DNA from: Canna indica
Lineage: Eukaryota > Streptophyta > Magnoliopsida > Zingiberales > Cannaceae
Length of the DNA stretch: 64,000 nt
NCBI GenBank assembly: GCA_034359265.1
Contig: CP136898.1
Span: 44,229,501 to 44,293,500, forward strand
Direction: 5' to 3'
In this document: positions 55,013 through 64,000 of the stretch, piece by piece
Position numbering within the stretch: the first letter of the stretch is position 1
How the letters are laid out: each line of letters begins with the position of its first letter
The notes under the pieces: model-generated
Database searches by the model: none
The model's input: only the letters and a program-made list of their open reading frames with translations
What the model was told of the DNA's origin: nothing
Made by a program: the position numbers and the translations under genes

Positions 55013-55672
55013 TCCTTTATGATAACGGATTGCTAGGCCTCCCTTTGGCCATTAAACCTACCTTCATCAATATTAATATTTTGAATTCCATTACTCATGT
55101 GCATAATTTAATGAATAATCTTAACTGGTCTCCTTTTATTATTAACATTGTAATCTTAATGGTTTCCTCATTTTATGCTCTTCTCTTCATTAATTGGTCT
55201 AGATCATTTTATGATCTTCTCATTTTATGATCAAACATTCTGGTTAATTACGGTTCTAGATCAAACACTTCCTTCCTTTATGATAACGGGTTGCTAGGCC
55301 TCCCTTTGGCCATTAAACCTACCTTCATCAATATTAATATTTTGAATTCCATTACTCATGTGCATAATTTAATGAATAATCTTAACTGGTCTCCTTTTAT
55401 TATTAACATTGTAATCTTAATGGTTTCCTCATTTTATGCTCTTCTCTTCATTAATTGGTCTAGATCATTTTATGATCTTCTCATTTTATGATCAAACACT
55501 CTGGTTAATTACGGTTCTAGATCAAACACTTCCTTCCTTTATGATAACGGGTTGCTAGGCCTCCCTTTGGCCATTAAACCTACCTTCATCAATGTTAATA
55601 TTTTGAATTTCATTACTCATGTGCATAATTTAATGAATAATCTTAACTGGTCTCCTTTTATTATTAACATTG
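55013..55672 (+). repeat. 261-bp tandem repeat at the LINE-3 5' junction
   Basis: Units start at 55013, 55274 and 55535. The first two are complete and differ at only a few bases; the third continues into normal LINE sequence after about 55672. Each full unit is about 140 bp of LINE coding sequence (LLGLPLAIKPTF, HVHNLMNNLNWSPF) followed by about 120 bp of filler. The filler contains CCTCATTTTATGCTCTTCTC, an inverted copy of sequence at about 54821-54842. Confidence 0.93.
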
Positions 55673-56804
55673 TTTGTAATCATGATTTGGGAACTGTCAT
55701 TAAGAGTATTCAGTTGCTGAAGGAGCCCTATGAGGATTTCTATGTTTGGGAGTCAAAGGGGTCGAGTTTGGTATCCTCCTCATCTGCATACAGTTTTCTT
55801 AAGAACCTAGACCAATCTCCTCATGGTTCTATCAAGATCTGGCATCGTGTTTGGAATTTGAATATTTTTCCTAAAGTGAAACTGATTTTATGGAAATTTA
55901 TTCATGGTCGCTTGTTAACTCGATCAAGATTATTTCATATGGGTATCTCTGATTTAAACCTTTGTGTTTTATGTGGTATTTCCGAAGAAACTATGTTTCA
56001 CTTGTTCTGTGACTGTAGCTTTGCCTCTCAAATTTGGCTTCTCTTGAGTTCCAAGCTGAATCTTGATTTTTCCATAAGGGACAGTTGGTAGCTGGCTATT
56101 GCAGGACTCGAATTCCTCCGAGAATTTTGGTCCCCCGGCCATTGTTGCTAACACTTTGTGATTTTTATGATTTTTTAGAAACTCTATTTTGCATGGTGAG
56201 GAGAAACCTAGCAGTCTCACTGTTATAAATTGGATTATTCGATTCTCGGATCAGTATAAGAATAGATGCTTATCTGAGGGAAATACCCCTCATGTTACCA
56301 TTACCTCTCATTGGCAGCCCCCCCTATTGGTGCTATTAAAATCAGTTGTGATGGCTCTCTTAAAAATAATGAAGGTGGATCCGGCTGTATCTTTCGTGAT
56401 CACCAGGGTACTTGTATTCTTGCTTCATGTAATTATTTTACTACTGACTCAGTTTTTCTTTGTGAAAGCCTTGCTATAGATTTTGCTTTGAACCTTGCTC
56501 TTTCAAATCGAATGCTAACGGTGGAAATAGAATTAGATTGCAAGCAGCTCATTGATTGTCTTAACCATTCTTTTGCTATCCCTTGGAGAGCGTCATCAGT
56601 AGTGCATGACATTTCTATGTCGTTAAAAGAATTTCCAATGTTTCTTTTAATTATATCTCTCGTATTGTAAACAAAGCTGCCCATTGGGCAGCAAATTGGG
56701 ATCAAGACCATAGGGAGTCCACTTCTTGGACCTCCCCTCGCCCGCCTGAGTTAAAGTCTATCTTGGATAGAGACTGTATTGTATCTGATCTTTCGAGTGA
56801 TTAA
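55535..56804 (+). pseudogene. LINE-3 ORF2 C-terminal part: zinc-binding domain and RNase H
   Basis: It begins with LLGLPLAIKPTFINVN, then IKIWHRVWNLNIFPKVKLIL and the zinc-binding motif CVLCGISEETMFHLFCDC (C-x2-C...H-x3-C type) near 55960-56015. After a shift near 56090, the RNase H domain at 56311-56700 shows ISCDGSLKNNEGGSG (Asp), ESLAIDFAL (Glu), ELDCKQLI (Asp) and NKAAHWAANWD. The end LSSD with TAA at 56802-56804 lies just before the poly(A) tail. It is close in sequence style to LINE-2. Frame breaks and loss of the polymerase make it inactive. Confidence 0.82.
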
Positions 56805-56826
56805 GTAATTCCATTTTATTGTTTGC

Positions 56827-56843
56827 AAAAAAAAAAAAAAAAA
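56827..56843 (+). other. LINE-3 poly(A) tail
   Basis: Seventeen A residues, 22 bases after the ORF2 stop codon. They mark the 3' end of the retrotransposed copy. Confidence 0.85.
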
Positions 56844-56935
56844 GTATTGAACCGCATGAGATCAGGAGAGAGAAGCATTAAACTAGAGAGAGGAGAGAGG
56901 AGCATTAAATTGCATGGGAGAGGGGGAGGAGCATG

Positions 56936-57415
56936 TAGAGGTGGCAATGGGCCGGGCCCGCCCGTGGGCGACACGGGCTCAGCCCGACTCTGGGTCGTGC
57001 CTGACCCGGCCCGAAGAATTTTGGGACTGGCCGGGCTGGGCTCACCCCTTGGGCATGTGGGTCGTGCTCAGCACGGACCGAAAACGAGCTGTGACGAGCT
57101 CGGCACAAGCCTAGGCCCGTCCGGGCCTACTACTGCACCCGCAGGCTAGGCTTGGGTGGCGCCAGGTCTGCACTTGGTCTTTTGTGCTAGGCTTGAGGAG
57201 TAACTACTTTATTTTTTATATATACATATAAAGTATCTTGGTGTGGTGGTTAGTTAACCATTAAAAAGCTTAAAGGTCGGAGGTTTGAGTCTCATCGTTG
57301 GCCTTTAATATGTTATTTTTGATAATTCGGGCCAGCATGAGCTTGGCCTGAGCTGGGCCTCCCCATTGAGTGGCCGAGCCGTGCCCGGCCCCTCAGTAGA
57401 GTTGTTGTCACACAC
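56936..57415. mobile_element. hAT-like non-autonomous element, GGCCCG-rich, right end uncertain
   Basis: It starts TAGAGGTGGCAATGGG, a common hAT-type end in plants. Both flanks are dense in GGGCCGGGC / GCCCGGCC motifs and surround an AT-rich centre. The right terminus (expected TTGCCACCTCTA-like) is not found, so the element is truncated or decayed, and no 8-bp duplication could be verified. The centre (57238-57300) has GTGGTTAGTTAACC and GGTTTGAGTCTC, resembling tRNA-type promoter boxes. Confidence 0.6.
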
Positions 57416-59071
57416 TATCATACTAGGATAATCGGGAAGGCCCTCCGAACTTATCCTAGTATAAATAAACTCGGGAGCAATCGAGAAAGGTCCTTCAAAC
57501 TTGCTCCATAAGACGCGTAGGGACAATCGGGATTCGCAAACACTCCAATACCCGACCCCAACTCCTAGACCCGTAATGTCATAAACCCGTGTGGTTTTGT
57601 TTCATGCATAAACTTCTCATGTTGATTCATAACAGATTATGCTGACCCTTTTACCCAATTTTAATTATGCAATTAAAATTTAGTTCACCACAATTAGAGT
57701 TTTGTTTTAGCTTACTGTTATGCTCGAAACTGATTTATCTAATCCGAATCTGGTCTCCAGAGTGTGTCATGTGTTTCCAAATTATATTTTCTGGTTGAAA
57801 CGATAGGTTACACGACTTTGTTCGGAGAAATACAAATACCACATCAAGCATTACAAAAATAGCACAGATTCATCATCTCAGCATGAAATTCCAGCAACAT
57901 TGAATTTTCAACATGTCATGAAAATAAATTTGAAAATTCACAGAAATTAAATCATTAATTCACCAACATATCATAATTATAACAATTAGATAATTCTCAC
58001 AAAAACCATATTTTTAAACAAGATTATCAAGCACTACCATGATTTCACAAAACATGATTTTCTCCAAAAATCACATATTAAATACTAAGCATGCTTGAAC
58101 ATATAAGAACTCATTTTAATCATCAATTTGAGATATAAACTACAAGATATCAAGATTCCTCACTTAGGCATTTCATCGAACACCTTGAGGGCACCCTTGC
58201 TCCACCCTTGGCCGAGCACCCCTAGGGCCATCTTAGGGCTGTCGAAGCCCATAGGGAAGGGTTTAGAGTCTCCTCAAACATTGAACACAAAAAGAACGGC
58301 AAGAATCCGAGGGATCATCGAAAATAAATCAAGAATATCAAGCCTCAAAGAACGGCTTCAACAAACTCGAAGAAATCCCGAAAGAAGGAGGGTAAAACCA
58401 CTCACCTAATTTGGAAAGATGATTAGAAGCAATCCCGGACGATGACCCTCGAATCCGGCTTCAAAAGATGATGGCTCAACTCAAGGAGGGGAAGAGAGGC
58501 GGTGGCGGCTCACCTCAAGTCGCCGGCTCGAGGAGAGAGGAAGAGAGAGGTTGGCTTGGCTGGCTCCTCTCGGCTCGGCTCGAATGGGGAGGAAGAAGGA
58601 GAGGAAGGAGAAAGGATGGAGCCTTGGGCGGCTCGGCTCTTGATGGCGGTGGCTCCAAGGGGAGAGAGTAGAGGGGCGGCTTGGCTACTCTTCTCAAAAT
58701 CTTGTGTGCCTCCAAATAGGGAGCCACAATCCAAGGGGAGAGGATTTTATACTCCCTCCTCATCCCTAACCCTTCTATCCATTTATCCAACCCGAACTCG
58801 CTAACTTAAATTAACTTAATTAATTATATTCTCCACATAACCATCCATAAATAATATAAACACAATGCACATGCACATCCATATGCCACATAAAAAGATT
58901 AAATAAATTAATCTACACAAGCAAAATTACATAACTCATATTCTTACTTAACCGAGTTCGCAAACTCGCACCGGACCATGAGTTGACTCGGCTCGACCTC
59001 GATCTAGTCCGCTAGGCTGGCAAATACTACCATAAAGGAAAATGATATAATTAAATATCTAGGATATTACA
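57416..59071 (-). mobile_element. LTR remnant (gypsy/Tekay-like, tentative)
   Basis: On the minus strand it starts TGTAATATCCTAGA at 59071. The other end, near TGTCACACACTATC at 57416, is less certain. AATCGGGAAGGCCCTCCGAA near 57431 resembles AGGAAAGGCCCTCCAACC at 50330 in the other LTR, which supports a family relation. It has no internal region or verified target duplication. The small GC-rich frames at 58468-58804 occur on both strands and are not called genes. Confidence 0.6.
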
Positions 59072-60188
59072 GTGCCACATACGAACTTTATCTCATAAGG
59101 TTCGTTATGAGGTTAGCTTGTTGTGTGTGACCCATTGGGCCCCACACTAAGCCAGCAGTGAGTTGTGCATAACGGAGAGTCGGATCTGATAGAATGATTT
59201 CTATTCGAATCTTACAAGCCACCACTAAAACCCATTTAGTGTGGTCGTGAGAGACTCTACTCACAAGTCAAGATTGACGTCTAGTTACGTGTCATGACTA
59301 CCTAGATAGTGTGAGGTTCAATCTACAGGGGATTGAACGCCCTTCGGCGATTAGTTACCGTGCAACTAAGTCCCTCGATTACAATGTCCCAAAATTGGCT
59401 AGGGTATGGAAGAAGTGTCAAACCCTAATACCGATTTATATGTATTCCACCCGCCAAGATGTTGTCTCAATAATGAAATGTCAAAAACATCTTCCTGACT
59501 TTCATGTCTACTCTGACCAGAGATTCCCGAGTCGACATTTGAAGGGACACATAGGACATTATCTCCTCTCACTAGGAGTAAATGACTTCATGTTGGTTGC
59601 TCACCTACCTTCATGAATGCTTCCCCATGCCCAGTAATACCAGGCACACAACACTAAGGGCCACGTAGGGATAGAACCAAGGCAATGGGTCGTCACTCAC
59701 AAGGTAACCATGATAACCTCAGATCCAAGGATTGTTTGCACCTACTATCACCCAAGCAACATTGTTTGACACTCATGTAAGGATTCCATTTTGTGTTTCT
59801 CGTGCAGGTCCGTTCAGTTAACTCATTCCCAAATGAGCACCTGCAATTGTACATTAATGACGACGACTCATAAGTAACTGTGAGATCAGCTACCCCTTAT
59901 GGTATAGGGCATGTACCAAGTGCACTAGTTTATCCGAAATCACCGATCCCCTAATTGGTAATACTATGACTAGGAACATTTAGAACATGGGCGTCTGGAT
60001 TCCAAGTCTCACTGGCATGAACACATCATGGCCTCGGAATCAATTGCCCGGGCTCATGGGGCTCATCAAAATCTTTATGAATAAAGATACCGCATATTGA
60101 TTAAAAGGTTGTCTTACTAAGTTAATTACCCTTGAATAGTCCCTAAACGCATTGACATGTGATTGGGTCAAGGGCACTATTCCTTTCA
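59072..60188 (-). repeat. Copia A3 3' LTR, truncated
   Basis: It begins (minus strand) TGAAAGGAATAGTGCCCTTG at 60188 and matches about the first 1.1 kb of the A1 LTR. The AT-rich centre and the 3' end are lost at 59072. Confidence 0.88.
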
Positions 60189-60201
60189 ATCTCCTACTTG
60201 C
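60189..60201 (-). other. Polypurine tract of copia A3
   Basis: GCAAGTAGGAGAT on the minus strand, directly before the 3' LTR start. It is the usual primer for plus-strand DNA synthesis. Confidence 0.65.
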
Positions 60202-60599
60202 ACTTTAGTCAATCAACCGAGTATCTGTATACCAATTTTCAGTGGTAATCGAATCTGCGGCTGTGGTAATCAGTTTAATCCACATCAGTGTCTTTCAGTC
60301 ATCACGTCTTTCCAACAACGAGGTGATACCGACTTTTAAGAGAAACAATGATCTTCACGGGATCTTAGTTCCTTAACTTTGAGCAACAGTCCTACCGATG
60401 CTGAATTGACAACCTTAGGAACAATTCCTACTGAATGATAAACTCTTTTATTTGGTGTTATCCTAACCGGCAAAGTAAGTAGCAAAGCACAAAGCCTTAG
60501 TCACCTTACCGGTTACAGTACCCAACTAGGAACACTTTCTTGCTTACTGCACGACCATTAAAGGTATCCTTATACCATCATATGGTTTCTTTGTTGTAT

Positions 60600-63500
60600 A
60601 GAACACCTCTCATCCTTCTCAAGTGCCTGAGAGAGTTCTCCATTTGCTTTTCAATGTTATTCTCCAAGATTTTGTTTGAAATCTGCTAGATACCTCTAAG
60701 GTATAAGCAATATCAAGCTAAGTGCAAAGCATCGCATGGTGGATCCCACTGCCAAAGCATAATGGATCTCACTCATCTTTTATCTCTCCTCAGGTGTCTT
60801 AGCAGACATCATCTTAGAAAGACAGATGCAATCACTCTTAGGCAAGTAACATCTTTTACTGCCTTCGATGCTAAAACAATTTTAGCACTGTATCAACATA
60901 CATGGGTTGGGGTAAACCAAGCATCCTTTCAAACTTATCCATATAGATCCTAATGTCAAGCATACAAGAGGCCTTTCCCAGATGTACCAGAGAAAATTAA
61001 TATGGGAAATAACTGGAGCATGAGAACACTTTTCCCACAAGTATGTCATACAATATAACTACACTTCCACTAAACACCTTGTCTACACAAGGTTCATCTA
61101 CATTTTTTATAAAATCAAAACCCTTTTCACTATCTCATCAAAAATGAATGTTTCAACTCTTCGATGCTAGCTCTAGTCTATAAATGGACCTTTGTAGCTC
61201 GCATACCTTACTCGGTTCAACCGAGGATACGAACTCCTCTAGCTATGTCATATAGACTTCTTCATAATGGAAGAGCGTAGTCTAGACACCCACTAGCCAG
61301 ATCTTGTATTCATAGCACGCACTGATGACTAGCAATATCCTGATGGACTTGAGCGTTGGAACTGGTGAGAATGTCGTATTGCATACAGCCTATTATCTGG
61401 GTTAGATCTTCTTCACAACTAGTCTGGTCTTATAGGTCCACACCTTGCCAACTGCTCAGATCTTTCCTAAAGTTCCACCTGCACCCTATAGGAGTCATCC
61501 TTTTAGAGCCGATCAACCAAAGTCCGCAATTGGTTTGCGTCCAGTTTGGATTTGCATAATGCCACTGCATGGTGTCAACACATTTTACCATTAAAAGATC
61601 ACGGATTGCCTGAATCTAGATCATACCCTATGGCTAGATATCATCACTCGGGCAGTCTATGTAGTCTCCTAGAAGAGTAATGAGAAGTAATAATTACATG
61701 GATTGGTTTAACCTGTGAACTTTCCACTAGTTGTCACGAATTTATTCGTGGTTGCTGAACTTCACCAAGTTCAACACATCTTCCACTCCCACTTTCCTCG
61801 ACAAACTCCCTTTCTAAGAAAGTGGTGACAAAACTCCTTTTGTTCAGCTGAAAAATTTGATACCCAAAATACTTTTAAGGGTATTCCTCAAAATTTTGCA
61901 CCTGGTCAAGTTTGTCATACGCTAGGCAACCCCAAATCATGAGATGTCTCAGACTCGATTTCTTACCATTCCATATCTTATATGATGTATCAGAGACAGA
62001 CAAAATTATGGCCGCTATAATAGCTTATCCTCTAGAAAGAGATTGGAAGCTAAGTATGGATCACATCATATCCAATAAGGTGTGATTACTCCTTTCAGAC
62101 ACACCATTGTGTCAGGAGGGGTCCATACAGAGACAATCTTGTTGTCTTCGAGATAATTCACAAACTTAGTGGATAAGTATTCTTTGTCTCGAACCAATTG
62201 AAGGCCTATAATACCTTTTCCAATATGTTTCTTTAACTTCACCTTTATACTCCTTGAACGATTCAAATGTATCGGGTTTGTGCCAAAATAGGTGGACATA
62301 CCCATGCCTAATCATATCGTAAGAGTATCCTTTTTTGGCTTGAGTTATTATCGACCTGCATACACCTATGTAGGCCAATTCTAATCAACTCAGCGAGCCT
62401 TTCACCGAGTTTGGTGAACAGAGACTCGATCAGAATCTCCTTGAGACACACTTCTCTAGTTCTGACTGTGATTCATAATCGCCCAAAGTCATAAAAGCCA
62501 GAACTAGATGAGTTTAATTTTATCTCTTTGTGTGTTCGTTCAAAAATATTTATCATTAACTTCAAAAACCATTAAACCAATTTAAATTGGTCCAGTCGCA
62601 TGTAACTCATCAAAATGATTCATATGACAACTATTGCCTATTAAAGAACTTTTCGCAACCTTGTTCAGAGAACAAAGGAAAGGATGTTCTTTTATAAACA
62701 TCGGAACAAATCAATATCAGCGATCTTGTTGAATAAAAGACTTATACAATAGATTTCTACATCAAAGGCTGCAACTCTTGCGCCATTGCCTACCCGAATG
62801 TCGTAGTTGCCTTTTGTCTAATCTTCTATTTTTTCTCTTAACCTGCAACATCTTGCAGATGATGATTGGTACCAAATACTCGGTAGAGTCAATGTCGAAA
62901 TATTCTTATAACGTGCGCACTTGAAGAGGCGGTTTTTATATTAAAAAAAATCATCTTCAATTTCATCTCTGCAAAATTCTACTTGTAGTTGCACTTCCAG
63001 TGGCCATGTTTGCCATAATGGTAGTAAGTGCAATTGGGAACAACTTTTCCTTTCTTCTTGATATTAATCAAAGGTTTCACAGCTTTATTTTTCACTTTGT
63101 TCTTAACATAGTGTAAATTTGCCTCAAAGGCATCTCTCCCACTAATGAGACTGTGTCCTTCTCCTTCATAAGGTGGGACTCAGTAGTCTTCGGGAAGCGA
63201 GTCATCCTTATTGTTTATGTAGAAGTTATCATCAAACTGTGAAAACGAATCCAGGAGGGATTGGAGTGCTAAGTCCTGACTTGGCCCCTTAGCCATGCTT
63301 ACGCCCAATTTCTCTAACCTCTCAATCAAATCGATTAGTTTCAGGATATGGGTTTCAACAGGGGTCCCTGTCGTCATCTTGGCCTGGATGAGTTGCTTTG
63401 ACAGCTCAAACCTAGCAGTCTGGCTCTCTTCAACATACAACTCCTTGAGGTGAGGGGAGGATGGCCCTAGTGTTTATCTTTTCATGTTGTCGCTGCAACA

Positions 63501-63680
63501 CATCGGACATAGAGGCGAGCATAATGCACTGAACAGTAGTGCTGTCATCTTGCCACTTCTTGTAAGCGACTCTCACTTCCTCGATAGCCCTTTGGGAAAG
63601 GGGTATCTGGTGGCCTACTATTAAGAACGTGGGAAAGTCTTTCTTGGGTGAGGACAATCCTCAAATTTCGCAATCAATCG
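60600..63680 (-). pseudogene. Copia A3 gag-pol remnant
   Basis: From the right: gag at 63657-63180 (AYKKWQDDSTTVQCIMLASM, KLIDLIERLEKLGVSMAKGP, DLALQSLLDSFSQF), with a zinc-knuckle region near 63000. Integrase is at about 62380-62060 (IITQAKKGYSYDM, HKPDTFESFKEYKGEVKETY, then the shared shift to KRYYRPSIGSRQ). The reverse transcriptase is near 61560-60950, with IYGL near 61180 and no intact YVDD. The RNase H region is near 60780-60620. Premature stops are frequent. The gag part is the best-preserved gag of the A family here. Confidence 0.8.
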
Positions 63681-63689
63681 ATGTAATTT

Positions 63690-64000
63690 TGTCCAGTTAA
63701 TTTATTAGCATCAAGAATACAACGCAACGACGGTGAAGATGACATGTTATGAAAAGAAAGACATAAATGAACAGATATGTTATATGCATGATTATTAAGG
63801 TCTTATGATTAATCATGACTGCCACTAATTTTCACGATTCCCAAATGACCCTCCTGTTGGGAAGCGGAAAGCCCTCATTGGTAGACTTCCTTAGGGGAAG
63901 ATGGAACCCCACTTTCCTACTCGGGTCTCGCATTTAACACGACAAACCCTAATAGGTCCATGGGTAGAAAACTCTTTACCGATCACATCATTATGCGACT
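63690..64000 (-). other. Copia A3 leader, cut by the window edge
   Basis: Inverted counterpart of about 17850-18080 in copia A1 (shared AACCCCACTT and CTCGGGTCTCGCAT phrases). No gene. The primer site and 5' LTR would lie beyond 64000. Confidence 0.7.

Larger units (their letters stand above)
54830..56843 (+). mobile_element. LINE-3: 5'-truncated LINE with poly(A) tail
   Basis: The plus-strand 3' end of an L1-type LINE: post-polymerase region, zinc-binding domain and RNase H, then a 17-base A-run at 56827-56843. It is 5'-truncated. The junction (54830-55672) is a triplication of a 261-bp unit mixing LINE sequence with inverted pieces of the flanking DNA. No clear target duplication was found. 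Confidence 0.85.
59072..64000 (-). mobile_element. Copia A3, minus strand, truncated and running off the window
   Basis: An inverted relative of copia A1/A2. It has a truncated 3' LTR (59072-60188), a purine tract (60189-60201), reverse transcriptase, integrase and gag remnants up to about 63700, then the leader to the window edge. The LTR is cut at 59072 by the neighbouring LTR remnant. Coding changes are shared with A2 rather than A1. It is inactive. Confidence 0.85.

Noticed and set aside
57238..57300. A true tRNA gene
   Set aside because: A- and B-box-like strings are present, but no cloverleaf arms or acceptor stem could be paired.
58468..58804. Gly/Arg/Glu-rich open frames on both strands
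   Set aside because: This is GGA/GAG-rich sequence inside an LTR remnant, mirrored on the other strand, with no recognised domain.

Overview
The window looks like nuclear DNA of a flowering plant. Almost all of it is transposable-element sequence in nested layers: LINEs with plant-type ORF1/ORF2, Ty1/copia elements with initiator-Met-tRNA primer sites, two CACTA DNA transposons, hAT and Tourist-like small elements, and solo LTRs. I see no intact host gene. Host-derived sequence is limited to a broken copper amine oxidase fragment (46.86 and 54.3-54.8 kb) and one captured exon of a CTD-phosphatase-like gene inside a CACTA element. The species cannot be read from the sequence. Family names such as SIRE-like or Tekay-like are tentative because no database search was possible.

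Layout. 1-1338: end of a long minus-strand LTR. 1.54-9.66 kb: LINE-1 (minus), whose ORF1 is split by a minus-strand solo LTR (5307-8390, target-site duplication AAGCT) that itself carries a plus-strand relative (6561-7999, duplication ATCTA). 9.67-46.86 kb: one older LINE-2 (minus) cut into five pieces. The cuts are a rearranged SIRE-like LTR (11109-12855), a copia element A1 (14175-23578, duplication CAATC) containing a solo LTR (18645-19995, duplication AAAGT), a truncated copia A2 (25416-29047), and a copia solo LTR (29201-45062, duplication CGGCG). That last LTR is swollen to about 16 kb by a Tourist-like element and a SIRE-like copia element (32096-44618). The 5' LTR of the SIRE-like element holds a CACTA transposon (32421-39655, duplication TTC) and a MITE-like element (40118-40911). 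The deepest point is therefore four levels down: LINE, then LTR, then LTR retrotransposon, then CACTA.

Right third. A second CACTA (46917-54290, duplication TCT) sits at an exon/intron edge of the amine oxidase fragment. It holds the captured phosphatase exon, a hAT MITE (48112-48601, 8-bp duplication) and a 3.1-kb solo LTR (49674-52738, duplication CGATA). Beyond it are the rest of the amine oxidase fragment, a 5'-truncated LINE-3 with a poly(A) tail and a triplicated 5' junction, a GGCCCG-rich hAT-like remnant, another LTR, and a minus-strand copia A3 that runs off the window.

How the parts work together. The only nearly complete gene set is that of CACTA-1: a TNP2-type transposase with one in-frame stop codon, and a five-exon second gene of the Ptta/En/Spm type, between terminal repeats and dense subterminal motifs. 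All retroelement coding regions are decayed. The SIRE-like LTRs share an array of GATCGATCGGTCGACC palindromes just upstream of their TATA boxes, which may be a family-specific promoter element.
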